From the NCBI GenBank assembly GCA_029959085.1, contig JARWIR010000018.1, positions 20,211,001 through 20,275,000 of the forward strand: DNA of 64,000 bases, in the 5' to 3' direction. Origin of the DNA: Nemophila menziesii (taxonomy: Eukaryota > Streptophyta > Magnoliopsida > Boraginales > Hydrophyllaceae). Under the pieces are notes generated by a model. It was not told where the DNA came from and ran no database searches. It saw nothing but the letters and a program-made list of their open reading frames with translations. Below are positions 37,082 through 51,087 of the stretch, piece after piece; position 1 is the stretch's first letter; the number at the start of each line of letters is the position of its first letter. A program made the translations under genes and the position numbers.

Positions 37082-38571
37082 AAGAGGTTTATTATTATTG
37101 GTGGGGGCAAAGGTATGATAAAATAATAGATAAATAAAGATAATAATAAAGAGCACACACCCTTGAGAACCACGGGACTCACTGTAAGTATCACAGATCG
37201 TTTGCAAGTTTTAATGATAAGTCAAGTTCGTTCGCAGGGATTTAATCCGTTAGATCTACTTGTATTAAATAAGAATAGATGAATTTATATGTTTAGAATA
37301 AAATATAAGATAAGATGAATAATTGTCTAATGAGAATAAATAAATAATGTAAATAAATAAATATGAATGTAAGTCAAATAAATTAGGATTACTAATATGA
37401 GTCTATTACTAAGTTATCCTAATCTTTCACACATGGAGCATTATATATTAACCGGGATTCTAAATAATGATTGATGGTTAAATCAATCCTTTATAGCTAT
37501 CTAGTTAGGCAAAGGATCAAAACTAGACGATTATGTGGTGTTGTCAATAACTAAGAATAACCCTAAGATTGGCCAAATCTAAGGATGTAACAATAAGTCA
37601 AAACACATAATAACAATATACGCCAAGTTCAAATCAATTAAAATAACAAATAGTATTAACGAATTCAAAGACAAAATAATAGCCCAACAATTAAAAGTAA
37701 AAGTTACAGAATAATAGCTTAGAAATATGGTTGAACATAAATCTATAGCTAATTACCCTAAATATAGAGAAGGTGGGATGTAGAAGAGGAGTTTGTCACT
37801 CTCCAACTTCTTGCTTCTTGTCTTCCTCTATAGGTCAGCTTTCTCCTTGGATAAATAGCTTGATACTAAGGATGAATAATAAATATAAGGACTAAGCTAT
37901 TATTTAAAACTGAGAAAATACAAGTAAGGACTAAGCCTAAGCTTGAAACTGAGCAAAGACATGTTTACAATGGTTCAAGGGTGTATTTATAGGTGTTTAG
38001 GAAGACCTAATTCGTTTTCTTGAAGGAGAAGGTAAGTAATGGACTCCTAGCCTAACTCAAATTCGTAACCTTAAAATATATAATCAGCCCCGTTTTTGTT
38101 TTGGTCATAACAACTTCACTACTTATTCGTTTGACGCATATGAGTAGTCGAAGTTCACCGTCTCGGAAAGATATTTAACTTTTCTCTTGACCATTCTTCT
38201 AAATTCCTCAGCGATTTTGAGATATAAGCCCATTTATGGTCGTGGGTGGTTAAATTCAGATTTATTTGGTAACTTTATCTTTCCATATTTTAGCTTTTGT
38301 TTCCTTATCTCCAATTTCCATGTATATCTTCTTTCCTTTATCTCTTAGAATTGACTTGACATCTAATTAATTTCTCTATATATCTTTTAAGCTTAACACT
38401 AAATAAATAATTAAACCCAATATGCTCTAAAAGTAATAATTCATTAAATCAAGACTAAAAATAGGAAAGTGTAATAATTCATGGGAAAATCGAGTATTTA
38501 GACTTATAAAACACTAAAAATGATGTCTCCAACTAATATTAAATCATCACAAATGGGGAGACATCAATTAT
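37082..38571. mobile_element. Unclassified insert in copia 5' LTR (unit 2/3)
   Basis: Counterpart of 18430-19917, same ends and interior, 1.49 kb. Confidence 0.5.
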
Positions 38572-41500
38572 TTACACCATACAGAATACAATTCTCTTTG
38601 TAATAATTTTTATAATTATAGTGAATCTCTCTCCTCTTCTCGTGTTTTTTTCCATCTTGGGTTTTCACATAAATGTTGTGTCAAATACTTACTTGTGTGC
38701 TTTATTCATTCGATCATATTCTCTCAAATGGGTATCTAAGAATAGGTTTATATTGCACAACAAGATTTTAATTTTTCATGCACAAGAATCAAGGATAATT
38801 AAGAGATTCAATGAGACGATTTTTCTGTTCCGCTATTATTTTTCAACTTTAAAAAAAAGTTATCAAAACAACCGTGAATCTGAATTTCATCTCGTATCTC
38901 GAGATTTTGACATTATTTCCAGAAACACATTGAAGTAAAGTTGTTTTATTTGTTCTTATGATAAAAAAGGTATATAATTCATCTAGTTTCATTTGCAATC
39001 GGCCGAGATATTCAAGTTAAGGTTTTCATATTTTTTGAAATTAAACTTTGATTTTCATTCTGAATTTTACGTATATTGAAGAAAGTGGGAGGGTATTCTT
39101 GTTCTACTCGAAGAGATAAAAAACAACACCAGAATTATCGAATTTGGTTAAGTAATGAAGAAGTTATTTAAATTAGGGTTTTAAGCTTTTATTTTTTATT
39201 TCTTGCAAGTAATTTGTGTTGTTTTACGTAACGAAGTAAAAAAAAATCATCACATGCGTAGCTCTATGTTTTCATTATTATAAAATATTATATTATATTA
39301 TTAAGATATATATCATATATGTTATTTAATATATATAATATTTTAAATAAAAACGAATTGACCTAGTTGACTTTGACGGTTGACCGTTGATTTTTTCGAT
39401 TGACGTTTTTGGCTTGACCTATCTAGGGGTTTTATGATGTTTCAGATCTGTTTTTAGGTTAGTTTCTCCATATTTTGAGTATTTTTGCAACTATATTATT
39501 CAAAATTCTGCTATTGGATCGCAATACGAGATTCTCATTATGGCAAGTTAAGATGCGAGATGTGCTCGATCAGATGGATTTGGATGAAGCGCTATTGGAT
39601 TTTATAAAATGCTCTCGACTATGACCTACGTTGAGAAAAAATGAAAGGATCCTAAGACTCTATTACAAATTCAACTCCATCTCTCAAATCAAATTTTACA
39701 AGACGTTTTTAAATAGAATACTTCTGCTGCTTTATGACTGAAATTAAAAAATTATGTATGACAAAAAGTCTTATCATCAAGTTAGCTATCAAACAACGAC
39801 TTAATTCTCATATTTTGGTGGAAGTTCATCTTTAGTAGATCATATATGAAGTTTAAGGAAATAGTCTCTATTTCAGAAACTTTAGAAGTCAAGAATGAAG
39901 ATGAAGAGTTGATATTAATTTAATTATGTTCATTACCCCCATCGTATTTGAATTTTAGAGATACAAAATTATACAACCATGAAATATTATATGTGGATGA
40001 AGTGTATGAAACATTATAATCCAAGGAAATGATGAAACACTTGTTGGGTGCAACCGCGACCCACGCAGAAGGTTTGTTTGTACGATGAAAATTGTATGAG
40101 TAGAAATCTGGAGGTGATGAATGGAAGATGAAAAAGTTTTGCATTTATTTTAAGAATAAGGTGCATATAAAATCTGAATGTCGTAAATTGTAGAACAAGA
40201 ATTCTACTCCAAATCATAACCGATACCCAAAAGAATTCGATGAAGCTGGTGTTGTACATAATGACAATGATGGACAACTTTTAGCTGCGTATGATGGTGG
40301 ATATAACTCAAGAAAATAATAGATTATGGATTGCGGCTACACTTTTCATATGTGTCCCAATCAAGACTGGTTTTCTTCTTATGAGATAGCGTCGAAAGGT
40401 GATGTTAATGGGAAATAACGACTCATGCAAAATTACTGACATTGGTACAATCAAAATTAAGATGTTTGATGGGGTCGTAAAACACTTGGTAATGTAAGAC
40501 ATGTTCCAAAGTTGAAGAGGAATCTTATCTCTTTGAGTTGTCTGGACTCAAAAGAGTACACGTACACTAGAGAAGGTGGAGGTCTAAGATTTGTAAAGTA
40601 AGTCGTGTTGTGACGAAAGAACAAAAGAGTAAAACGGAATTATATATTTTTGCACGATTCCACATTTATCGGTTTTGCAATTGTTGTCTCTATTTCATTT
40701 CCCAAAGAAGATTCCAATAAAATATGGCACATGCGTCTAAGGCATGTGAACGAAAATGATATGGATAAACTAAATAGATGACGACTCCTCGATGCAAAGA
40801 GACTGGGTAAACTTTAGCCTTGTGAACATTGTGTCTTTGGAAACCATAAGGGAGTTTTATTTGGGAAAACCATTCACAATACTAAAAATAATCTCAATCT
40901 AATCTTTAGGGGTCCTTTAGAGTGTGTTCCATGGGAGGTTCTAATTACATGTTGACTATAATTGATGACTTCTCTAGAAAAGTTTGGGTGTTTTTCTTGA
41001 AACGAAAGAATGATGCATTTTCAACGTTTAAAGAATGAAAGATCATGACTAAGAAACACACATGAAAGCATATCAAAACACCTTCATACTGATAGTGGTT
41101 TAGAGTTTTTCTCAAATGAATTTATTGCTCTCTGTAAGTCCAAAGTACTGATCGACACTCAACCATTCCGGGTACAACTCGGCAAAATGACATAGAAAAT
41201 CGTATGCATAGAACGGTTATAGAAAAAGTACGTTGCATGCTTTTTAACTCTGATTTATCAAAGATATTTTGGACCGAATCCGCTTCTACAACTTCTTATC
41301 TGATCAATATTTCTCCATCAATTGCCATGAGCAACAGAATTTCATACGAGGTATGGTTGGCAATTGCTCTAAAATATTATGATCATAAAGTATTGGTTGT
41401 CCACCATATGCACATATTGATAATGGTATACTGGAGCCTAGAGCTCAAAAGTGTATTTTTCCTGGTTATAAATTTGGTTTAAAGGATATAAGTTGTGCTG

Positions 41501-42066
41501 TCCAGAAACTAAAAAAATAGTAATTAGCTAAAATGTTATTTTTTATGAAAGTGTTATGCTTTCTAATTTCCCTCTAGTGATAATTTTGATAAAGATCAAA
41601 AGAAATTACACAAACAGAGCTTGATTTATAGATGGAATCACATCCTATACTAGAAACTACATCTCAGAAAGATCCAGACCCTGCATGATAGTGGTAATAT
41701 AACTTTTACACAACCACCACAGTAATCTACTGTAGCAAATAGACCAAATAGAAATATTAATCCCCCTCAGATATTTGCCGCAACCGATTTCGTTACTTAT
41801 GCTCTAATTAGCACTCATGATAATCTGACTGATATGAAGTCTAAGTCGGTTCTAATTTCTAAGTTTGAGCTTTGCTCAGATTTAGTTGGTATTTACCGTT
41901 TGAATTAAGCCCCTTGTTTTTTTAGAAAATGAGAGATCTTCGAATATTGGTGATTTATTTTCTTGACTCCTGGCAGATTTTTTGTCAAGATGGAGATATT
42001 TTTCAAGGTTGAGATATCGACAGGGTTTTTTCGCTTCGATGATCGAATTTGTGTCAAGGTGGAGAT

Positions 42067-42325
42067 TGTTAGACTTATGTCTTAGTTCTAATTTTTTAAG
42101 ACTGGCCCATTAACTTAATAATCTTAGTTTTCTGACTTACCTATAAATACAATTATGTTGTGTATATTTATATACACCATATACGATACGATTCTCCTTG
42201 TAATCTCTCTTTCATTATAGTAAAACTATCTGCACCTCTCGTGGTTTTTTCCATCTTGAGTTTCCACGTAAATCTTGTGTCAATTACTTACTTGTGTACT
42301 TTATTCATTCGATCCAATTCTATCA
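42067..42325 (+). repeat. Copia 3' LTR (unit 3)
   Basis: Counterpart of 3935-4193; TTTTTTAAGACTGG replaces TTTTTTAGGACTGG. Confidence 0.8.
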
Positions 42326-42392
42326 CTAAAGCTTTCAAAAAGTGCCCGAATACCACTTTTTGACGGAATTTGTCAAATTTCTTTGATAAGTT

Positions 42393-43328
42393 ATGGCTTC
42401 TACGGGGAAAAGTCCATGGAAAAATGAGGTATTTATTCATCAAAATATCACTCATTTAATAAGCATATAAATTGTAATTTTCCTATGGTCGAAGATGGGG
42501 AAATATGTTGGTGTGACACTGTTGGGATGCATAAATAAGATAATTATGTAGCATCATTCACGGATAAGTTTACGGGGAAATTTTTGTGGAAAGAATATGT
42601 TGAAACTAACATTTTAACATTAACATGTCAAAAGCAATGAAAATGGTTCATAAATCCTAGAAGCGACAAAAGGTCTTAGGATAATGGGCTATATGGTTGC
42701 TGTCAAAGATAGGAATCCTGGATAAATACAAGATGATCGATGAAAGACCACCTATGATTGAGGAAGAGATCTTCTACATTGAAAAAGCAAGAAAATAGAT
42801 ACATACACCTAATCAATCTAATACGGATTTATATGTATTTTTCTAGAGAGGCGTGATCCTAATACAATGGCACCCATAAGAGAGGCAGAACAACGATGTG
42901 TTGCAAATGAGATAGTTACCAATATTTATTATAAAATGAAACGGGACATTACCATATAAAAATGTGATATAATCAGGATATACATGTATGGGATAAGGTC
43001 GTATCCTTAATGTATAAGTGGTGGTTTACAAAATGAAAGGGGATACAATTGCTTTTATAATATGACATTTTAAACGGTTAAAATTTTGGGATTCATCACT
43101 TGGTTTGTGAGGTGTATACTTTAGTAATGGAACATACACATTATATTTATGGGAGTAAAAAACCTTGTGAATTAATGGATGTTGAATATAATTTTTTAAT
43201 GTGTGCGTAGCATGAGGCTTATAATGAACCGTGAGAGAAAATTGCTCGATTATTTTGTAGTGAATATGAGGATCGTCATGTATTTTTTAGAAGATGTTAT
43301 AACATTGTATAAGGAGTTGTTACTTTAA
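42393..43328 (+). pseudogene. Unrecognised coding relic (unit 3)
   Basis: Counterpart of 4261-5196 with several private substitutions; still broken in all frames. Confidence 0.3.
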
Positions 43329-44879
43329 TTTATGTGAATAACTTGAATGAATAATAAGGTGGATGTCAAACTAATAGTTTTACTTAACGAAAGTTCATGT
43401 TCCATTACCAACCATTTACCAATTGGTTAAAAGCAACACAATACATCATTTAAACACACGTCACACACAAGCATTAACTATACACAATAAACATTTGAAC
43501 TTATAAACTATTATATTTGTATATAAACTACTATGTATGTAGACTGAATGATGAATCATAGACAACAATAAAATCTTAAGTTTCAATTGGTTTTTAGATG
43601 CATTATGGAGGCACAGAGAGACTTCGGTAGATATAAGTATGGTTGGTATACCATACACTATTCACGAGACATATGGTTCTCTTTAAAGGTTACAACTTCA
43701 ATTGTTTACTAAATTATTTGAAACTTGATTTGAAGATTGGTTAAACGAGTTATTCTGAGACTAATATGAGAAGGAATATATTACAAGAGTAATGTAACAC
43801 TCATATGGATGATTCCATTAATGTCATGAAGTCATCGATGCAAATAAATTTATTTATTGGTCAGTAAATTTAATTAATTAAGAATATTGTTTGTAAAATT
43901 AACTTCATATGTTTTTACGCGATCATATTATTGTGGATATAATGTTGGATTACGAAGAAGGGTAATAACTAGAGATATAAATTGTTAAAAGGCATATATA
44001 ATTTTGATATCTTATATATCCTGAACTCCTATTTAATAAAAATTATGTGATTCTTGATGTTCTTGAACTACATAAAATAGCAATAAAATTATTTAACACC
44101 AAATATTTGTTTTTATATTATAACAAATGTTTGTGTTTATCTTATAAAAATAAGGTATGAACACTGCGCGAAGACTATTACATAAAATTTGCTTTTTATT
44201 TGGAATAGATTAAAATGGAAGTTTTATCTAAAAATTCATGATTTTGTGTTCTTCCCTAATACATTATTATGACTTACATTAACATATTATATGTGTTTTC
44301 CTAAAACTCGTCATTACTCTTGTCCTCTTTTACACTAAAGTTTAACTCAATACTTATAAATATTCAACAACACTTTCTTTAATATGCAATGAGGATGATG
44401 TGCTTATTTGTAAATATCCTCTGTGGCTTCCCAAAGTTCTGATCTAGGGTGGTTGCCCATCTTCTGATTTTACCTCTTTAGAGTGACACTTGTGATTGCT
44501 CAATTTTTCCTTTTGAGCACCCTTACCAAAAGGTGAATAATCATAAACTCGGGGTATACAAAATGTTTATAGCAAAACACACAATAACTAACTAACTGAT
44601 TAATTTTTTTACATTATTTAGGGCCTAAAAAGTCCATAAATACACAAACCGCATCCGAACATGTGTGATTTATAATATAAACTATGAGGATAGACATTCA
44701 CAATATTCTAATAAAATAAATTTATTGTATTGTTAATAAGACCTTGTTATAAATTAAGAAACAACATGGACATATGTTTGACCAATATAGAATTTATAAA
44801 ACTATTATACACATTATTTCAATATTAAATAGTGTTATTATCCCTTGTTTCGATATTTTTACACATAAAAAGAGAATAT
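43329..44879. other. No gene seen (unit 3)
   Basis: Counterpart of 5197-6747, no new feature. Confidence 0.5.
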
Positions 44880-46101
44880 TTATGCATGCCATTTCTTTGT
44901 TTTCTCCTTAAAGAGTTTTGCATTCCCATAGGCATGGAACTGAAATTCGTCAAGCTCTTTCAATTGCATTATTTGTTGCTCATCGACTAGGTGTTGATCT
45001 AAATTAAGCTCTTTTATTGCCCAATAAGTACCCAATTCAAGCTTGAGTGGTAAGTGAGAAGGCTTATCATACACCATTAGATATGGAGATGCACCTACTG
45101 GAGATTTGAATATAGTTCGTTAAGCCCATAGTGCATCATCTAAATTTGTTGACCAATCGTTCCTCATTTGTCCCACGGTCTTCTCAAGAATCAAATTTAT
45201 CTCTCGGTTAGAGACTTCAGCTTTCCAGTTCATTTCCAGATTGTATGTGGTAGACACCTTATGTCTCACCCCATATTTCACTAGAATCACCTTCAAGTAC
45301 TTATTTACAAAATGCGTACCTCCTTAACTAATGATCACTCTTGGTGTTCCACATCTCATAAAGATACGTGACTTTAGGATTTTGAGTACCACTTGTGGAT
45401 CATTTGTCGGTAGAGCTAAAGCTTCAATCCATTTAGACACGTAATAAAAAATTAGCAAGATATATTGGTTACCAGTGGATGAGTCAAACAGTCAGATTAA
45501 ATCAATACCCCAAACATACAAAATATCCACTTTTAATACGTTATTAAGTGGTATCTCGTCCTCCTCATTTTGTTACTTGTGAATTGACACCTCTTACACT
45601 ACTTCACAAATATTTTGAAATCCCTATGGATGGAAGGCCTAAAAAATCCGGATTGAAGTATCTTCACCGCCTTACGACCACCGTTATAATGCCCTTCATA
45701 AAGCGAAGCATGACAATTCGAAATTATCGTATGAATCTCATTACCCGGTATACATCAGCATATCATTTGATCACTACACACCTTGAAGAGGAAGTGGTCC
45801 TCCCGAAAGAATTACTTTACTTGGTGGAGCAACTTCTTCATATGTTGTGGATTGAATTCAGTGGGGAATAATCCACTAAATATGAAGTTCACTATATCTG
45901 CGTACTAAGTTGTAATAGAACTATTGAGATAAAAGAGTTGTTCATCAAGGAATACGTCATTGACCAACTTGGGTCTTATGTTAACGGGGAGCCTTCGAGG
46001 TGATATAAATAATCAGTTACTTGATTTTTCTCCCTTTTCGTTCTCGAATATCAAAGTCAAATTCTTGTAATAGAAGTACCCATATAATAAGACACGGATT
46101 G
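44880..46101 (-). pseudogene. Ty3/gypsy RNase H-integrase relic (unit 3)
   Basis: As unit 1, without the unit 2 deletions. The RNase H tail is best readable here: WVLLLQEFDFDIRERKG is in one frame at about 46020-46110. Confidence 0.87.
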
Positions 46102-46771
46102 GGATTATCTGGTTTGAGGCTAGGGTAGACCAAGGCAATATATTTTGATTTAAGAAAACATTTGGGTAGCCCAAGGGTAGGGTAAAAAAAGCTTAACCTA
46201 GGGTTAATCCGATTTACCTTTTGGTTTATCATTCTTAGTCAACATTAGTCAAAAAAATTTAGCACATGTAAAAGTAAAAAAAATGACAAGAACTTGAAAA
46301 AGCTGATATAGAATTTACGAATTCGACATTACAAACCAAGAAGCCAGGAATCAAATATTTCAAAATAGGTTACAATCCAAAGTAAATTCTTAATACATCA
46401 AATAACTTTAACCAAAAAAAAAATTTAGTTTGAACTTCAAAAGCCACCAAAAGCTTAGGTTGATCGGGGACTTGGTAGTCATCTCGGGTGCTTGTTAACA
46501 TGTTTAACCCTATATATTCTCATTGCCACACAAAATTTGTTAAGTACATAAGTTATTTAAATGGTTTAAGACTCAAAATACTCATATTCATCATAGTCCT
46601 AACAGTTTTATATAAGTCATTTTTTTATTTTATTAATATAAAACTTCATTTTATTTTATTTGTCTTTTCTTTTAAATTGATGAATAAAATAAACTTATGA
46701 CTTTTGGCTTTTCATGATCGAACATTAATCCATCCACTAATTTTATCTTAATGATTTTTTCATTAATCTTA
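46102..46771. other. No gene seen (unit 3)
   Basis: Counterpart of 7991-8640; only point differences. Confidence 0.45.
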
Positions 46772-46998
46772 TGCAAATGAAAAGTTGTAACACTTTTTTA
46801 TTAACCATTTGCAAATGAAAGGTTGTAACAACTTGTAATTCATTGCCATTAAAAAGCTTGATGGGAGCTTGGCTATATAAACTAAAGTTTTGGTCCCTAA
46901 ACTCAATTCATACACACAAAAAAATTATACACCATCTATAGTTGAATGCTTGAGAGTTTTAAAGAATAAAACATAAGGAAAAGTTTTTTAAGACATCA

Positions 46999-47101
46999 AT
47001 GGCCGGAGGTATCATTACTCTTTTTCGATCTATTTATTTATTCCGCATTTTAGTTTGATCGTTTTTTCTAACATTTTAATGTTTCAGGGACTGGTTTTTA
47101 A
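46999..47101 (+). other. Tiny two-exon ORF behind TATA box (unit 3)
   Basis: Same as 8868-8971 with one T fewer in the intron; both splice sites and the early stop are kept. TATA box at about 46873-46882. Confidence 0.28.
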
Positions 47102-48585
47102 AGTTTAAGAGACAGATTTACAAAGCTTAAGAAACTGAAATGCAACCCCTCCAAGAAGTGTTATTTCTTTCTTATATCATTGGCTTTAGGGGAAGGGTTA
47201 TATTAAGAAATGAGACTCCTAGAATTTTTTTTTAATAACCTGTGACAAAAAAGATAGGCTACTAATACCCTGTTGTATAACACAAACATGCTTTCGAATT
47301 GCTTACTGGGATTTCTCGGTTATTTCCTTTATAATTCATCAAACAGTTTGGGTCGATCTAATTGGATTCATGTCTAAAGTCATTATCAGAAGTAACAAGT
47401 GTTATTTAATCATCGAGTGGGATGATGTCATACTCTATTAATTACTCTTTCGAAAAACAATAACACTTTGATTTTTATTGCAACAAAAAAAGTAATTAGT
47501 TAGACCATCATAGTTTTAATAAACTTACTTCTTTCTAGTTCTCAAGAATGTAATACACATAAAGATTTTCAAAACAGCTTTCATATATGAAACTATGATA
47601 AAGTAGTTATCATATATGTGAATTATTAAAGAAGTTATTTTTGAACACTTACTGATTTTTATACCAAAATAGAGATAATAATTATAAAAGCATTGCTACA
47701 TATAGAACTTATCATATTCTTCTCTTTACAAGCAAATAAAGATAAATATTTATTAGAAAGCTCACAAGAATTGCCAGAGGAAACTAAATAAGTCAATATA
47801 TGATTTTAGAGGTGAAATGGTCAAATTGCAGGCCATTCACTTGAATTTTTTATTAATTTGTGAATGGTTTTATAAAAAAAGTTAACATTGTCATTCGAAT
47901 TCAAAAAATAATAATACTAATAATACATGCATTTTAGAAATTACAGTTAATTTTGTCAAATACCATAACAATAAATGATTATATGTGTAAAATTATTTTT
48001 TGTTGTCAACTAGATTATTACTTTTTGTTGCCTGCCAGATTATTTTGAAAATAGAACACAAAATAGAACACTTATTATAAAAGGAACAATAGAAATACAA
48101 CACTAAAAATAGAATGAAAACACAAAATTAAAGTAAAAAAAATTAAATAAGGAAGAACAAAGGTAGAAGAATACATTGGTAGAAAATGATTGGTATCGTC
48201 ACGTCCGTAAGATCTTCAATATATAGCAACACCATCATAAAAAAACAGATAAACCAGTTAAGATCTCATCAGAAAAGGTTAAATTACAGCAAAAAATTGA
48301 CATTTTAAGCATATGTTGATACATGCATTTATTGTTTCACATCGGAACTACCTACCAATTTCGAACAACATTAATGGTTACCACGATTAAGGACCAAAGA
48401 AGTTAAGAGAAAGAGAAACTTTATCATAGAAGTAAGGGAAAGGGATTGATTGACATCAATAGGGTTAGATTTGTAGCAGAGGATAGAAATAGACCAGTCA
48501 TAGTATTGGATAGAGATAGAGGAGACAAATTTTTTCTGATAGAAAACAATTCAAACAAATCAGTATGAGGAAAAGAAAAGAATAA
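47102..48585. other. No gene seen (unit 3)
   Basis: Counterpart of 8972-10447. Confidence 0.45.
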
Positions 48586-48846
48586 AATCTCTTCACACTT
48601 GCATCTCTTAACACTTAGTATCGGATAGAAAACAAAATCTCTGCACACTCGAATATCTTCTTCAAACTCAAGATTGGAACAAAAAAAAACAAATCTTTTC
48701 ACACGCACCATTGGAACAAAAAACAAAAACAAATCTTTTCAGACTTAGCACTAGAACAAAAACATAAAGAAATCTTTTCACACGGACCATTGGAACAAAA
48801 ACAAATCTCTTCACACTCAGCACTGGAACAAAAAACAAAAAGAAAT
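48586..48846. repeat. Minisatellite A (unit 3)
   Basis: Shorter than in units 1 and 2: the spacer before the last complete monomer has lost AAAAAC, and the second spacer has fewer A. Confidence 0.82.
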
Positions 48847-48888
48847 CTCAAATTTTTTAACCTTAATTTGGGTTCTTCGCAGGAGATG

Positions 48889-49120
48889 ATCGTGGAGAAT
48901 GGTCCAGGAAACGGCAGTGGCGTTTGATGATGGTGGATAATGGTCCACGTGCCGGCAGTTTAATGATGGTGGAGAATGGTCCAGACAGCGTTTTCCTTGT
49001 ACATGAGTGCGGTTGAGTGAAGATAAAGAATGGTCCACTAATGGCGGCGGTTTTCTTGTGCAGTTTAGAGGCTGAAAGGTGGAGAATGGTCCAATAGTGG
49101 CGATGGGTTTCTTGTGTAGG
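48889..49120. repeat. Minisatellite B (unit 3)
   Basis: Same five GG(A/T)(G/T)AATGGTCCA cores; third monomer reads CCAGACAGCGTTTTCC. Confidence 0.78.
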
Positions 49121-49924
49121 ACAGCGGGCGAAGGTGAGAAGGTGAGACCTGAAGAGATTTCATTTTGTTTTTTGTTCTGATCTGAGCGTGAAGAGAGTGA
49201 ACAGAGAGGATGAAGATAGAGAAAAGAGAAAGAGATGAGATTGTGTTTTCAGACCCCAATAGAGTTTGTGTTTTGGATTTGCCTTTTTTATTGTGAATAG
49301 ATGGGAAAAGGGAGAATTCTTCGGTCATTTAGTTGCTTTGTAGTTGGGTTCTAAAGAAGTAGCTAATGGGGGCTTCTTTTAGGATTATGTAGTGGCCTAA
49401 GGCCATTAAAAGTTAATGACCCACTTGCATTAAGCAGACACAATGGCGACTAAATTTTTTTAAAGGTTATAACGCTCAAGTTTATTAAAAAAAAAATTCT
49501 CATATCTTTGACCTATATAGGCATGTCATATAAAAATCTGAATCCAAAACAAAACGTGAAAGCTTGCTCAATATTTTTCACTTCTATTGATGACAAAAAG
49601 ACATGATCATAACTAGAAGAATTATGGCCAAGACTCGCACATGAATATCTAAAATAGGAAAAAAAATAAGAGACTAACTTCATGAAAATAGAAGTAGACA
49701 AAATACAAATAGTAACCACCCACAAGTTCGGTCTACATTTTCTCAAACCTATGATATAACTATCAACAAAAACTAAAATTTAATAAAATATACTAAAACC
49801 AGGGGGAAAAAAAGTCCAACCACCAATCATAGAAGAACAAAAAATAAAAGAAATTAACATGATATAAACTAGGCACCCAATCAACATGTCTACCAAAGTA
49901 ATAACTCAACTGATCCTCATGTAA

Positions 49925-50549
49925 GGCTGAGTCCGATAGCCCCTTGTTTTAGCTTTTCATTACGATTGGGATAAAACATAACACTTTTAATCCGCCAACA
50001 ACATTTCTATTCTATTCATATCTATTCTCACCCTTTATTCAATACATGTGACGATAAAACATTCATTCTACATTTATTACTTTTGTGTTCTTTTATCTTT
50101 ATCTCTCTTTTTAGAATAATTACTCGATCTTTCTTTTTAATTTTTTTAGTTTTTTTTTTCTTTTACTTGTCTCTCTTATTAGATTTATATATTTAGTACT
50201 TTCTTATTTGTTTTAGCTTCTTGAACTTGACTTTTTTTTCTCTCTTTATTTTATATTACTATATTTATTTATACTATTAATTGAGAAATTGCAAAAAAAT
50301 ATTTATAGAAAAAATCTAATTTTTGTAATATTGAAGAAAATAGTTATATATTTATTAAAATTATATATAAATACTAATAGAATTTTTTTATTATTGAAAA
50401 AAATGAATTACTTGAATAAAATTAAAATTGGGTGTTTGAAATAGAGAGTTTGTTGGAGCAATATTAATTTTAAGATTTGATATTTAAGACAGAGACTAGG
50501 TTTGACTCTCAATTGTGACTAATAGAATTGAGAGTTGTTGGATTTAGCC
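49925..50549. mobile_element. Tourist-like MITE (unit 3)
   Basis: Counterpart of 11799-12422, TAA on both flanks, same terminal and subterminal repeats. Confidence 0.58.
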
Positions 50550-51087
50550 TAATAAAGTACAAGAAAGAACCAAAAAAGAAACCAAATTAAGGAAACATGA
50601 TAAATGACCCTTACTTAATCAAAAGAGACCCCCTTATGCACGTAAAACTCACCAACATGATGGATCGGGCTACACCGTAATAGGTGATATAGGAAAAATT
50701 CAAGTTCTAGTAACGTGTGTAAGAAAAAGCCAGAGATAGCTAGGTCGAGCTAAGAATAAATCAAAAGGGAGGCTACACTTATGAAATTGTTTGATTATAG
50801 ATAGTGCCCTATTCTTTTTATCGCAATAAATACCGAAAAATGACTTTTCAAACCACGAGATACATTGAAAAACTGAGGTAAATTAGTCTAATAAAGTAAT
50901 TATGACATCACTACCGTTTCTAAACAAGTACCATACACGATATCCTTTTATAATCACCGACTAAATATACGGAAAGAGTTTTAAAAACCATGTTAAATAG
51001 TCTAAACACCAATTTGATAAAACAAAGCAAATACAACAAAATTATATAAATCACGTCTCATTTTGCTACTCCCTCTATTTAATGCTT
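50550..51087. other. 3' flank of the NTF2-RRM gene (unit 3)
   Basis: Counterpart of 12423-12961 with scattered substitutions. Confidence 0.4.

Larger units (their letters stand above)
19472..38125. repeat. Tandem ~19 kb unit, copy 2
   Basis: Direct repeat of copy 1, 18,654 bp. It is shorter because 595 bp of the copia integrase region are missing at 22000/22001, the 188 bp of MITE plus target duplication are absent, and small deletions of 24 bp (about 25819) and 16 bp (about 26417) lie in the gypsy relic. It shares more single-base variants with copy 3 than with copies 1 or 4. Confidence 0.97.
37021..42325 (+). mobile_element. Decayed Ty1/copia retrotransposon, unit 3
   Basis: Full-length version of the relic, with the integrase region that unit 2 has lost (about 40650-41420) and the same in-frame fusion of pre-RT linker to RNase H tail (about 41735-41910). 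The 5' LTR right part is 38572-38726. Many stops. Confidence 0.9.
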